Assembly: GCA_019614645.1 (NCBI GenBank)
Contig: JABWDB010000066.1
Coordinates: forward strand, 1,240,001 to 1,304,000
Direction of reading: 5' to 3'
From: Stratiolaelaps scimitus
Taxonomy: Eukaryota > Arthropoda > Arachnida > Mesostigmata > Laelapidae
Length of the DNA: 64,000 bases
Positions 19,792 through 30,432 of the stretch are shown piece after piece. Every line of letters begins with the position of its first letter. Position 1 is the stretch's first letter. A program made the translations under genes and the position numbers. A model generated the notes under the pieces. It had not been told where the DNA came from. It saw only the letters and a list, made by a program, of their open reading frames with translations, and searched no databases.

Positions 19792-21631
19792 CCCGTCTCC
19801 TGCAGGCCGGGCATTGCATCGAGGTAGCAGCGTGCCCCTCCGCTTTACATGCGTAGCATTTCAGGTGGTTTATTGCCGTCGCGCACTCTTTTTCCGGTTG
19901 TCCTGGTTGTCCGCATCTGAAGCATAGCGGGGTGGTCCGGCGTTCGTCCTTGCATTGTCGTGCCGGGTGGTCGAAACTTAGGCAGTTTGAGCACTGCAGA
20001 ACTGACACTACTTCATCCAGGCGACAGGTGCACAGGCCCACCCGGATACGGCCCTGCCGTAGCAGTTTTCCTGCCATGGTCTCCGGGATCTTAACGATAC
20101 AGGAGTTTTCTCCGGTTCGAGTCTTTCTGAAGGCGCCCGGGATTACTTCGGTTGCTTTCGCTCCCTCCGCTTCTAGAGCCGCCCTCAGATCTGATTCCTC
20201 CAAGGATTCCTCCATGTTTCTAATGATTAGTGTCTTTTTCTGTGCTGTCACGTGCGCCTTCGCTTCCAGGGTTGTTTTGGCCTGAATCTCTTGAGCCAGT
20301 TGGTGTGGGTTTCTGGCCGCCCCTTGGTTTAAGACCTGTCCGTCTGAGGTTTTCATCATGTGCTTGACGCGCTGGACTAATTCGGACGTTGACCTGACTG
20401 CACGTGCGGGCTTGACATACGATAGATCGCCCGTACCGACCACTATCGTACCCCAATCCTGGTGCTTCTTGCCTTTGTTGGTTACTGGCTGGTTGGGATC
20501 GTGGCCTTTGACGCAGATTTGTATCTATGCGCCTGGGTGTGCTGCCAGTCCGATCTCCATGATCTTGCGTATTTGCTTCACGTCGGCGCTCTCAGGGGCT
20601 GCCATTCGGGCCTCGTTAATGTCTTTTTTTCCCTCAGCCGGGTGCACATCGCGTCCGACCCCCCCGGAGGACTTCCGTGTTTGCTTGCGTCTGTCTCCAG
20701 CTTTGAGAGTAGGCGTACAATGAGGATCTTGGGTGCTGCCTCGGGCAGTGTTACGTCAATGCCTTCGATGACCGCATTATATTGGCTTTGCAAGAGGATG
20801 TCTTCCCTTCCTGGAGGTGTGGTAGTGCTGTTTGCAGTGAGGGGTACGTGGAGGACAGTCGCTCGATGAGTTTCCCGTCCTTGCCGCTCTCTTGGGACAG
20901 CAGGATCACTCGGGTCTGGGGCTTGTCAGACGAGATGTTGGTGCGGGTTAGTTTGGCCTTCTCGTACATCCGTTCGGGACATTTCCTCTCAACCCGCGCC
21001 TTGAACTCCGCGTCGTCCAGCGGCTCCTCGGCCGAGTTTTTGATGATGCGGGTGACTTCCGCGCTGGTCTGCGTTTCCTTGTCCTCAGTGGTCGCTGATG
21101 CTGTCGTCGTGTAGACGAAACCTGCGTCCCTACCTGTGCGGTTAAGAGATCGGATAAGATCGGTCAGTTCGTGCACAGCTGCCGTTATCTTCGATCCTGT
21201 GTTTCTTATCGCGCTTATCTCCGTTTCGAGCTTGACTGCCTTCTCGAAAAGCGTTCCCAAATTTTTCAAGCTGATCGGTTGGCTTTCGGTGTGATCAGCG
21301 TGTCGGTCTGCCCCTGCCTGGGTTTTCTTTGGTGCCTGGGAGGTGGTGGTTGAGGGAGAAGAGGCTTTCCTCTTTTCCTCTGCTTTCGCAGTTCAGACTC
21401 CATACCAGTGTCCGTGGGCGCTGGATATTCATCCTTGTCGTCGGCTGAACTTACGGTTTTCTCGCTTGAGGCGGTTTGCCGGACGGTAGTTTCTCCTGCA
21501 CTTGTCGCGTGCCTGGGCTGCTGGCGTTGCTGGGGGGCTACTGGTGAGCCCTTAGCCTTGCTCGACCTGTTGAAGACGCTGGGTAGATTGTCAGTCGAGC
21601 TGGCGCTTGCTTGCGTGCCGTCCTTGTCCAT
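19751..21631 (-). pseudogene. R1-2 ORF1 (gag-like), three frameshifts
   Basis: The protein starts near 21631 (MDKDGTQASASSTDNLPS) with a low-complexity, basic and proline-rich region. It then changes frame near 21268 (TLFEKAVKLETEISAIRN, coiled-coil-like), again near 20770 and again near 20440. The last frame (20443-19751) carries three CCHC knuckles near the C-terminus. ORF1 ends at 19751 while the endonuclease frame begins upstream, near 19791-19761, giving the overlapping ORF1/ORF2 layout of the R1 clade. The 5' UTR (21632-21881) is short and A-rich. Confidence 0.8.
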
Positions 21632-22040
21632 GCGAGCAGACAGCCCCCAGCTGTTCTCCTAGCTAATTGCTCCAAAAGCAGAAAATTTCAGACAAAAAAA
21701 AAGAATTCAGACAAGAATTTACTCCGGAGGTGGACGGAATTTCTACTGAAAATTCCCAAATCTCGAGACCCATACCGATCAGCTGTTCGGTGGCGTAATG
21801 CAGCGCACACGAAAACTAGAACGCACACAAAATCAGATGAGACAGTTGGATAGCTGGCACCAAGACGAATCTAACGTTAAACCCGTCAGCGCCTGCGTCG
21901 CCTCATACGTGAGCTACCCCATATTGCGGTCTAACCACACCCGAGGTCTGGTATCAGGCTTTTGGTCCAACACCCCTTCATCACTCCCGGAGTAACCTGC
22001 GTCCACTCCTGTTGCCAGGCGACGGGGGCGGCTCTCCGGG

Positions 22041-22080
22041 CCATGGTCGAATCCAGATTCCCAGCTGGATTCGACCATGG
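22041..22080. repeat. Perfect 16-bp inverted repeat with 8-base loop in R1-3
   Basis: Arms CCATGGTCGAATCCAG (22041-22056) and CTGGATTCGACCATGG (22065-22080) are exact reverse complements around ATTCCCAG. Related R1 copies have only one of the arms (the GNFDP/SGFDHG coding block). The other arm therefore looks like an inverted templated insertion. Confidence 0.9.
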
Positions 22081-22178
22081 ATTCTCTTTCAACAGCTAGA
22101 AGATCCCACGGTAACATTCTTGATATGGCCAGGTGAACGTCGGTCGATAGGAACGGAGCGCCAAGTCCGCCCATACTT

Positions 22179-23770
22179 CTTTTTGAGAGAAGGAAATTTG
22201 CTTCACACGCACAGACACCACCAGAGACATTCCAGTCTCCATAAAAGTAGGCCGATTCAATGCAGGGTTGACGTGGATGACAAAACGCCTCTGCCTGCGA
22301 AAAGTATCCTCTGCTGAGCGTCTATCTCTTCCCTGGAGTCGGCACACTTGGCATTACTTCGATATCTAGGGAAGGTGTGTACTGCTCCGGCTAGTGTTCT
22401 ATAGCCGGGTGCTTTGGTCTCCTACGGCCACTTTGGCTTCCGTATTGGGGTCCTGCCCTCGGACTCCCTGGCCCGTGGCGGGAATGCGCGAGGACTGGTG
22501 AAGGAGGAGGCCTCCGTAACAGGCCTGCCAATCTACCCAAGGGGGACCGGCTACTCGATCCACTTATTCCCGGCCCACCTGAGTGGGAATGCGCAGGGAA
22601 AGCCGGTCTGGCTAACGGTGGAGGCGTTCCCTTCCATCCAATCTACGACCTCAGCCCAGGCTGCCCTTGATTTGACTATATGTGCCACAAATTCTCTGAC
22701 TGGTTTTCCCGCAACCTCCCTCGAGCCCCTCTCCTGGCTGACGCTAGTGACACGCATTGGGTCATCGTATACTCAACGTCGTCCACCTCGCCAGAGTCGC
22801 ACAGCATGCATATGTCCACTTGCGTCTTTCCGATCTTAACCATGTAGGTCTGGAACTGCTCGTAGCCCGTCAGCACCTGCGTCGCCTCATACGTGAGCTC
22901 TCCCATATTGCAGTCTAACCACACTCTCAGGTCTGATACCAGGCCTTGCCCATAACCAGGAGTCTCCTCTTCTGCTCCGACACAAGGCACGAGGCGCTCG
23001 AAGTTAAGGGATACTCGCTGCGCCTTAGCTGTGGCGCACTTGATGTGCTCCAGGCCGCTCAGCCTTTGGTCAAGAATGGCTCCGAGGCATTTCAACTCTC
23101 ACCTGATTTCTATCGGGTAATCATCGAGCAAGAGGTTGACTCCTCCTGTTTTCTTCGTGCCTGTTAGGTGCATTGTCTCCGTCTTAACAGATACAAGCTG
23201 GAGATGGTATTATAAGAATCCATCCACTGTACCCCCCAACGTAAGGCTTCACTGGCCATGCCTTCAAGGGTGTCCTTCGCTCTCGCTGTGACCATCACGG
23301 CCATGTTATCCTTGTAGGCGAGGAGCTCGACGCATTCCGTCAAATCGGTTAGCAGAAGCCCGTCATAGGCATGGTTCTAGGGCACAGGCCCAAAAATCGA
23401 ACTTTTTGGGACGCCGGCAGTGACCTCGTGCTCCAGGCCTTCTGCGACCAAACCTCGTCCTGCCAGGTACCGCACATTTTTTATGATGTGCCCGCTTAAG
23501 TCCTTCTTTGCTCGCAGGTCCTCGTCCAGAAGCCCCTACAACCTGTCGGCCACCTCTCTGCCGTATAGCCCGTTATTGGCCAGCCTGCTTCGAGCCCTCG
23601 AGTACGCCCTTCTCACCCGTACACAAACTCTCCTTGCTATGGCTATAGCCTCCTTCCACCAATATGTCTGCGGGTGCTTCCAACCCCCAAACATCTCAGT
23701 GAGCCCCTCGGCGATGATCCCTTCCCTGAGCAAGCGCCGGCACTCCGCGTTTGCTTAGTGGCCTGCCTTT
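22179..23770 (-). pseudogene. R1-type copy R1-4, 3' UTR plus degenerate ORF2
   Basis: The 3' UTR is at about 22181-22620. ORF2 pieces follow upstream: a C-terminal block with VLTGYEQFQTYMVKIGKTQ and CMLCDSGEVDDVEYT (H of the zinc finger replaced by Y), KCLGAILDQRLSGLEHI near 23090, and GGWKHPQTYWWKEAIAIARR near 23690 from the linker before RT. The middle (23170-23530) contains RT palm DNA with many stops. It appears 5'-truncated near 23770. Confidence 0.7.
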
Positions 23771-23892
23771 TATATTCCGAAACTGCCAGCGAGCCCGTCA
23801 TGTTTGTCTCCGGTGTGGTTGAGTTTACCGAGTACGGTTAGGACGTATCTATGATCGCTATATGAATCCTCCTCGAGAACTTTCGAAGTTTC

Positions 23893-24396
23893 GAAACCTT
23901 CAAGGCTGCTTTGGGCGCTATTGTCAAGATCGGTGACCGAGACAGGGTAGAACTCAGTGATCCATATTAAAGGAACTTCGATGGTTCGACTGGAGAGCTC
24001 GAGCGGATGTTAAATGGTGCCAAGTGGTCTGGCTGGGAACATACCCCAGTGGGGTAAGTTTTTTCTGTGTATGTAGTTTTTCTCTGAGAACGCATACAGT
24101 CTCTTTGCATCCCGTCTAATGACGAAGCGGAACACATGTATGAAAAAACGGTTATGAAATTCGACATCAGGTTGCCCGCTTACCACAGAGAAAAGACTCG
24201 ATGTGATGAAATCATGACGAGTTGTCATGGAGTGGTAGTAGAACTTATACGGGAACTCGTGAAACGCTACTAGCAGTGGTGGTTCACAGCTCTGTTTATA
24301 GATCACGCTGAAGTAGGCTTCCCGGCCAGGCCACGCGATTCAGAATTGTAACTATGGCAGGGAAGGAGCAACGCCAAGCCAATGTAAAATCATCAA
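23893..24396 (-). pseudogene. IR-6, N-terminal remnant of an IR-1-like receptor
   Basis: The minus strand aligns with residues 1 to about 195 of IR-1: LLVAFHEFPYKFYYHS, a degenerate QPDVEFHNRFFIHVFRF, DAKRLYAFSE and GMFPARPLGTI. Small deletions shift the frame several times. It breaks off near 23893, in the SSLEGYN block, where R1 sequence and unknown DNA take over. The leader region upstream of the start also matches the IR-1 flank. No product is expected, but it shows a fourth member of the minus-strand receptor array. Confidence 0.8.
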
Positions 24397-24789
24397 CACA
24401 TTTGGAGTTTAGTTCTATAAATCACTAATGAACAAATGAAGACTTGGATGCGGTCATCACTAACTGGGATATACAAATGTGGTGTTCAAATATTGAAAAT
24501 CTTGAAAATAGTATTTTGTTTCGGAAGTCACTTGCATTGAAAATAGTGATTTTCTATCAGTCTAATGTTATAAACTAAAAGCAACAAAAAGACAAAAACT
24601 CCGTATGTCAACAGACCGCTATTGCTCCTATCGCTCTATTGTTAACATCTAACATATAATTGGCAAACATCTGGCACAATATTGTACCATATGCTCTGTA
24701 ACCCACATGCCGTAGACGATTCCGCTGCCAGAACATTTTACTATGAACCAATAAATTATGATATGATGACGGTTATGTTTATAGAGTCA
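24397..24789. other. Flank of the IR-6 remnant, no gene seen
   Basis: The first 150 bp resembles the IR-1 upstream region. The rest is AT-rich and matches nothing else in the window. Confidence 0.45.
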
Positions 24790-25590
24790 ACGCTACTCGA
24801 CGACTATATAAGGACAGCAATTCAGTTAATAAAACACTGTCTGCTCTCAGTCTGAACCACGAGTATTCACTAAGCGAGTCCGTGGTCCGCTCGTTATCAC
24901 CCGGATAAGCTAGTGAACATGTAATCCTCTCCAAATTTCCCAACATCTTCGTTATCAGCACGATCCTTCGACTTAAGCAAAAGGCTTATCTTCAAAATTA
25001 TCCCACCAGGGTACGTAATCATCAAAAAGAGAAGAAGTGCAACGATAACCAGTGGACCCGAGAAAAATGAAATGCAATTTGAAACAGAGCAGTATGTCCA
25101 CGAAGTAATCAAATGTACTCTGGTACCGACAACGCAGCAAGATCCTGCGAAGCAGTCAGAAGAACAAAGGCCGGTCTCTGAGAATGATTTCCAAAAAGCT
25201 GATGACAAGGGTGAAATTCAACAGCAAGTTTAAACCGGAATCTGGAGTGCTCAGGGCTGCGGCCTATGGTGGATTAATTAACTTTCGCTATACCAGCCAG
25301 AAAAACTCGACTAACAACGTATTGGAATTTGAAGAACTGGTTACAACAGCAAAAGCGACTGGCAGCACTCCAGACGAAGCTCTACTCACGGCAAAGCTGC
25401 TTGAATCTTCACCAGCATCCTGGCAGCCATTCAAAATGTCGTACAATGCTCAGGCAACGAAGGACCTAAACACACGCAAAAATCTGATACAGGGGGAAGC
25501 CTCAAGACGAGATGATCAAAAGGGTACAGACAGACCAAACCGCAGCTCTGTATTCCAGACTCAATTAATCGATAGATCGTGAAGCTTGCC
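24790..25590 (+). mobile_element. Copia-B fragment: LTR 3' part, leader and gag
   Basis: The LTR part (24790-24945) matches the complete Copia-B LTR at 30754-31275, including TATATAAGG (24805-24813) and AATAAA (24828-24833). It ends CCCAACA and is followed by the PBS-like TTATCAGCACGATC. Leader and gag follow up to about 25590, where the sequence is interrupted. The 5' two thirds of the LTR are missing. Confidence 0.8.
25060..25582 (+). pseudogene. Copia-B gag fragment
   Basis: The frame 25184-25582 contains TALLTAKLLESSPASWQPFK-like and NTRKNLIQGEASRR-like sequence. This is the LP-x-S(Y/W)-x-x-F then L-x-x-L-x-x-x-E pattern of Copia gag (UBN2-type domain), which builds the particle shell. 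The upstream part (25060-25130) matches gag at 31589-31640 but has a small deletion that shifts the frame. The zinc knuckle is not reached. The protein is dead. Confidence 0.7.
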
Positions 25591-25827
25591 AAGCAACAAT
25601 GAGGGTGTTTGACCAATACATGTTGTTTACCAAACCAAAAAAGTCCTGGTTAGGGGAGAACAACACTTGCGCGCACCTGGTGAAGGCACCGTCAGCTTTC
25701 ATCTCTTTGATAAAGGAAAGTGGGCACTACGCCTGCTTAAAGACGAGCCTGGGTCGAATCTGGGAAAACCCGAAGCATGCGGGGATTCGCTCTCCTCATT
25801 CTACTAAACGTCAAAAACGCGTTTAAC
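25591..25827 (+). pseudogene. Possible short R1-type RT fragment
   Basis: At 25780-25827 the plus strand reads LILLNVKNAFN, close to the VLLDVKNTFN palm block of R1-1, just before a family-A repeat begins. The preceding 180 bp is not assigned. The match is short. Confidence 0.35.
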
Positions 25828-26140
25828 ACGGAGTCGTCAACGAGTTGTCACATGACCTTGTCACCTCTTTGTCGACTGCAAATTTGTGACTTTAGCGCGA
25901 GAAAAATCACTTCATCCAATGTAAATTAAGTTCAAAAATATCGATCATAGCGAAACATAGGTGAACGTTGGCTGATGTGAGCTTCATGTAGAGCTCACTT
26001 TAAATGAAGTTGAAAGGGCAACGTTGGAATAGTGAAGATCACTCAAAGGATGAATTAAAAAATATTTAAAAGATATTCTACCAATGAGAAAGTTTTTTAG
26101 TATAGATATTTAATAAGTATATCGATATTTATTTAAAGTG
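25828..26140. repeat. Family-A repeat, copy 2
   Basis: Begins ACACGGAGTCGTCAACGAGT and runs through AAATATCGATCA and a terminal ATATCGATATTTATTT block. Other copies are 10718-10846 continued at 13791-13990, 30433-30753, 33508-33850 and 38485-38985. It separates successive IR units, so it is probably part of the ancestral tandem unit. Confidence 0.85.
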
Positions 26141-26500
26141 TAACATAACATAACATTTGCGGTTTATTTCCGGAACTGCAATTTTACAATGCTTAAGTTC
26201 TCGATTAAAAAATAGGGTAAAAGTAAGAGTGTATTATCACCAAATTGTTCATGCAATTAGCTGTAATAATATTAACAGCTATATTGTTTGAGCATGTGCG
26301 TTTTTTAAAAATGTAAGGTTAATCCTGGACGGACACAAGGCTTCACAACTAAGGTATTTGTCTGGTAGTGTCGGACTTTTACCAACTAAACTCTGAACAG
26401 ATTTTGATTTGGGGCACTGACCGTAGCAGTTTGAGCGTATATTCAAGGCCACCTATTGTCGGGGGCTGCGGGGGCTCTAGTTGATCACGCCTCCATTGAG
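26141..26500. other. Intergenic DNA with short repeat and an R1-type 3'-end relic
   Basis: A copy of the short dispersed repeat lies at 26155-26225. The stretch 26310-26430 (CACAAGGCTTCACAACTAAG, GACTTTTACCAACTAAACTC) resembles the terminal 3' UTR at 41320-41440. The same DNA is at 33860-34000 in unit 3. Confidence 0.6.
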
Positions 26501-26504
26501 TGAG

Positions 26505-26529
<25 letters not shown>
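26501..26529. repeat. TA microsatellite
   Basis: A run of alternating T and A of about 27 bases. A homologous run lies at 34068-34098 in unit 3, so it predates the split of the two units. Confidence 0.9.
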
Positions 26530-26535
<6 letters not shown>

Positions 26536-26759
26536 ATTTGCCATTCTTTCCGGAATCGCTTTTGCATCAGAGGCGTGCCTAATGCAGGGAGACGCAGCTG
26601 GTTATATTATTTTCACAATTGTTGTTGTTCTTATTTCATGTCTATTTCCCGGTTATTAAATTCCTTCACTGTCTTTGTTTGTCCGATATTGCCAATTTTC
26701 GTTTTGTTTTATTCAGTTCTTGTCACGGCACTCGTTCTGTGAAACCTAGCGCAACTTTA

Positions 26760-27211
26760 TGTTGATTTTTGAAGATCTTAGGTTCTCTGGTCTGATTGAG
26801 CGTTTTAAGAATGAACGACTACCGCTGGAAATGAGGACACCTTTCTTCATTGTTACGAAACAGAGTTGCTTTCCGGCAACTATTCTCAGTGCTGCTTCTG
26901 CAGCGGTTTATTACTTATATAGGCCTGAACTTTCATTGTTACATAGGAAAGGGTAGAACCGTCCGATGTGATAATCCGTGGAATTTTCCAGAGAAGAGTG
27001 AGCAGTGTCCTTGGCTCCGGGTGTTGACTCGAAGGCTTTGAACTCGGCCAGTCCTCCTGTTCACGTGTTTCGTGCATATTATAATATACCTGGTGTGATA
27101 TACGAGTAATGGCGATATGCCTCTTCATGCTGCTAATTTATGTTATTAACACAGAGAGGAAACATAGACGACTCTTGGTGTTTAAGTGCTGTTCACCATA
27201 GATCGTCAACA
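26760..27211 (-). repeat. Solo LTR of Copia-A with 5-bp target duplication
   Basis: The 452-bp LTR has perfect ends TGTTGA and TCAACA and is flanked by CTTTA at 26755-26759 and 27212-27216. The empty site is preserved in unit 3 (34312-34326, GCGCAACTTTAATATG). The internal region is gone, as after LTR-LTR recombination. Strand follows the orientation of the Copia-A LTR at 6200. Confidence 0.93.
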
Positions 27212-27216
27212 CTTTA

Positions 27217-27958
27217 ATATGTACCTTTCTTGTGCCTACTGTTTTGCACCTCAGCAGTACATATTTGATTATTTCATCTTCTTTTCCGCAAATTCGGCGG
27301 AGATTCCGTGAACTACACAAATTTATCACCTAGCATTTTTCATTTCCTTCAAATTTGACCTTAGCATTTTGAGGAGAGGAACTAGATCAAATGTAATGTA
27401 AGCATTTTGGTTATGATTCGTAGCGATTTGTAGCCATTAGCTGAGGATATTTACTTGATCTGGGGTAGTAGTCCACCACATATTGCTGAAACATTACTCA
27501 GTCTGTGAATAATTTGTGTATTTAGAGATTTTTTTCAATGTATATAAATTGTACTCACATGTATATGGTTCCTAACATGGAGTGATATACAATACATGTT
27601 TGGAACCATGAGACCATGCCTGGGGATAGTGAAACACGTGAGTGACGCACAGGAGAGAGTTTTGAACACCTTTAGTGTTACAATCATAGTAGAATCACAC
27701 ATGACAAGGTCCAGGGCGACCGCTTATAACAGACGGCATCCTAAGCCGTGTGCACGATAAGACAGAATACAAAGAGAATAGATGACTGTACGGGATACCC
27801 TCCAAACACATATCTCTCGTTGTCACAGAATGAAGCAGACATGTTTTTAATGGCATTACACTGAAGCTGCACACGACGATCAGACGCTGGGCGGACACAA
27901 GTCCATAGGATCACATGAGCCAAGTGTCTTGACCACGCCGATAATTCTCACAGTCGAT
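27217..27958. other. Intergenic 3' flank of IR-2
   Basis: Aligns with 7640-8240 and 35200-35990. Relative to unit 1, about 1 kb is deleted near 27369. No gene is seen. Confidence 0.6.
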
Positions 27959-29827
27959 TCAGTAATACAAACCAGGTCTCCGAAGAACTCCTTGGGTCCA
28001 ATATCTTGGAGGATCTTGAATACGCATGGAAGCAATACTTCGATGGCGATTTTGCCCAACCTCTCGCAGTCTCGCGTAATTCATGTAACATTGTGTACAG
28101 TACCACCATGTACAGGTAAGTGAACCACGAATAGCGCTGAGGCATCGGTTGACCGCCAATCGGCACAGCCATCCGAAATAATTTAGAAGAACTCTAGGCG
28201 GAATCCCTTGGGCGACCCGTTCCAACATGAGAACGGCCAAAGCTGAGAAAATTCCTGCGATTAGGATTGTCTGCGCGTGTCTGTAGCTGATATTGGACGT
28301 TGTCAGAAAAGAACTTCGGTTTCCCTCGACATGGCTGAGGTGTTGCTGATACTGCTCTTCAACTTTTTTTTCATTTAGGTCATCGACCACTTTCTGCACA
28401 TCAACGAATAAACGCTGTCGCCGCACGTACGTTTTATACTGGCTACCCTTGAAGAGACCCGTGCTTTGCAGCCACTGAATGTATACCCCGCCTCGAATAG
28501 GACAGAGGGAGACACGACTGAACCGCATATAGCTATTTGCATAGGTATACATGGGGAGGAACGTTTCAAATACTCGGATGATTTTTTTGGTATTTGCCGT
28601 CGTTTTTACCGGGTACCTCACCAGTTCAGGGTACTTTCGATCCATGTACTTAAAGAAGATCTCGTCCCCGTATTTATCAAACACACAGACAGCGTCGTAT
28701 TTAAGCAGTGCCAATATAGTGCTGTGCTTTTCGCCAAACGGGGAGAACGTTTCAGCAAACGTCCCATCTGTTGAGTTGAAGGGGGTTAACTCATTACAGC
28801 CATCCACTGAATGAATCTTATGAACAGGGGCGAAGGAGAGGTTTTTGACTAGATCACCAGCAAGCACCCACATTACCACCTGGACTAATAGAGACCAAAG
28901 GCCTATGGACATGAAGACGGACATTCGAAGCCGACGGATAGGTATTGCTTGGTGCGATATCATCATGACGAAGGTGTTGAAAATCGCATTCTGCATTTGT
29001 CCTTGGTAGTGCGAAATTACTGCTATCGCAAAACCAAGGATGAGCAGAACTGCCATGAAGCTGGGATGAGCAACTAATTCCGATTTTACATTTAGGAGCT
29101 GAGGCTTTTGGGGTTGATACACCGAAAAAACGATTGGAGAAGAGGTGCCAATCATGGGCTGATCAATGAAGGGTTCCAATGAACGTTCCGACAGCGGTAT
29201 CCCTCCCAGACACAAAATCCGCGTTTGGTTACCGAGCTTCATCCAGATGTTGTACCCTTCAAGGCTGCTAAGGGCGCCGTTGTCGATGTGGGTGATAGAG
29301 ACGGGGTACAAATCATTGATCCATGTTGAAGGAACTTCGATGGTTCGACTGGAGAGCTCGAGGGGATGTTGAATGATGCCAAGTGATCTGGCTGGGAACA
29401 CACCCCAGCCGGTGGGGTAACTATTCTTTGTATATGGGACGATTGAGAAGTCATTGAACGCGTACAGTCCCTGTAGATCCCGTACAATTATGTAGGCGGT
29501 GCCGTACGCACAGAAGCGGAACGCATGCATGAAGAAACCTTTACGAAATTCGGCCGCCGATTGCCTGGTGACGACGAGTATGCTCTGCTGTGGACAGGCA
29601 GCAAAGACTCGATGTGGTGGGACCATGACGAGTTGATCGGGGAACCGGTGATAGAACTCATCACTATACGGGAACTCGTGAAACACTACCAACAGTGGTA
29701 CTTCACGACTCAGTTTATGGATCGCGCTGAAATAGGCTTCCCGGTCAGACTGCGGGATTGAAGGCATTAGTTCAGGATTGAGACCATGGCAGGGCAGGAA
29801 CAACGCCAAACAAAGGTAAAACCACAT
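27959..29827 (-). CDS. IR-2, divergent ionotropic receptor, intact paralogue of IR-1
   Basis: A 622-aa intronless gene with the same length, start and stop context as IR-1. The signal peptide is MWFYLCLALFLPCHG. Membrane segments are at about 257-273, 303-323 and 517-536, and the pore-type loop and S2 lobe opening SVDGCNELTPFN are kept. Differences from IR-1 concentrate in the second half of S2: residues 424-436 read LPMYTYANSYMRF where IR-1 has FPEQESTIAYLWF, and IRGGVYIQWLQ replaces IQGRKYIQWLL. These sit in the ligand lobe, so binding specificity may have changed. It is a probable gustatory or olfactory channel subunit in neuron membranes; ligand is unknown. Upstream DNA matches that of IR-1 and IR-3, so they probably share control sequences. 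Confidence 0.8.
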   Translation of the reverse strand: MWFYLCLALFLPCHGLNPELMPSIPQSDREAYFSAIHKLSREVPLLVVFHEFPYSDEFYHRFPDQLVMVPPHRVFAACPQQSILVVTRQSAAEFRKGFFMHAFRFCAYGTAYIIVRDLQGLYAFNDFSIVPYTKNSYPTGWGVFPARSLGIIQHPLELSSRTIEVPSTWINDLYPVSITHIDNGALSSLEGYNIWMKLGNQTRILCLGGIPLSERSLEPFIDQPMIGTSSPIVFSVYQPQKPQLLNVKSELVAHPSFMAVLLILGFAIAVISHYQGQMQNAIFNTFVMMISHQAIPIRRLRMSVFMSIGLWSLLVQVVMWVLAGDLVKNLSFAPVHKIHSVDGCNELTPFNSTDGTFAETFSPFGEKHSTILALLKYDAVCVFDKYGDEIFFKYMDRKYPELVRYPVKTTANTKKIIRVFETFLPMYTYANSYMRFSRVSLCPIRGGVYIQWLQSTGLFKGSQYKTYVRRQRLFVDVQKVVDDLNEKKVEEQYQQHLSHVEGNRSSFLTTSNISYRHAQTILIAGIFSALAVLMLERVAQGIPPRVLLNYFGWLCRLAVNRCLSAIRGSLTCTWWYCTQCYMNYARLREVGQNRHRSIASMRIQDPPRYWTQGVLRRPGLYY

Positions 29828-30432
29828 TTGGAGTTCAGTTCGTATAAATCATGAATGAACGGATCCTGAAACGAACACTTGGGTGCGGTATCCAGTTAAT
29901 GGTATAGAGTATTCAGATATTGAAAAAGTCTGTTTTGAAAGTTACTTGAATCAGTTAAGATAGGTTGCCGTCCTGGATCACAGCTCACCGCTTCATGTGA
30001 CCTTTTCCTTTTTAGGTAATTCTCTTTTTCATACCTCTCAGTGCCGTTGTTCAGCATTGCTTCAAGGACCTATAATGTCGATCGTGCTGCATGTGACCTA
30101 ACGTTTAATTCACAGATTCTGACTTGAATTGGAGTCACGTATTCAGCATTCTTCACATCAACAATGATAGCTGCAGCTGCGCAGCTTCCCGGTTGTACCT
30201 CTCTGTAGTTCTCTACAAAGATCGGTTTATTTCCAGCACGCGGGAATATAGTTCTATTTAAACAGCTTAGACAGCCGTTATTGACAATTGTTGCTCGGCT
30301 GCGAGCAGAACGACAAAATTGACCACCTTCACACCTAAATACGAAAAACACATTCGCATCGGATCGATTTGAAGAAGTTTGCTAGACTCTGTCCTCATTT
30401 AAACTCGTTCCTCACCATATGGATCGGTAAAC
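29828..30432. other. Upstream region of IR-2
   Basis: Closely matches 10110-10717, with no gene. A conserved leader just before the ATG reads TTTATACGAACTGAACTCCA on the minus strand in all three units. Confidence 0.6.

Larger units (their letters stand above)
17498..20288. repeat. Direct tandem duplication inside R1-2 (copies 17498-18796 and 18797-20288)
   Basis: Copy A (1299 bp) and copy B (1492 bp) are almost identical; copy A lacks about 193 bp near 17676. The junction at 18797-18802 is the word TCTTGA, also present at both parental ends (17498-17503 and 20289-20294). This is a 6-bp microhomology. The unit runs from early RT through endonuclease into ORF1. Confidence 0.92.
16152..21881 (-). 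mobile_element. R1-type non-LTR retrotransposon R1-2, apparently full length, nested in R1-3
   Basis: The 3' end is a poly(T) run at 16152-16160 (poly(A) on the minus strand). The flanks are near-identical 12-bp duplications: CCCGTCAGCACC at 16140-16151 and CCCGTCAGCGCC at 21882-21893. From right to left it has a 5' UTR, gag-like ORF1, endonuclease, RT and C-terminal pieces. It has lost most of the RT palm, gained an internal tandem duplication (17498-20288) and carries several frameshifts. Confidence 0.85.
15471..22178 (-). mobile_element. R1-type copy R1-3, 5'-truncated and interrupted by R1-2
   Basis: The 3' UTR (about 15471-15780) matches the UTRs at 22181-22590 and 40123-40570. The ORF2 C-terminus follows (16150-15782: LTGHRELQIYTVKVG, VDICVPCDSGEVDNIEHT). 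The frame stops at 16151 and resumes at 21882 with LTYEATQALTG and, upstream, ISRMLPWDLLAVERE (about 22100-22160). The 5.7 kb between the two parts is a younger element. This copy ends near 22178, where the 3' end of the next R1 copy begins. Confidence 0.75.
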
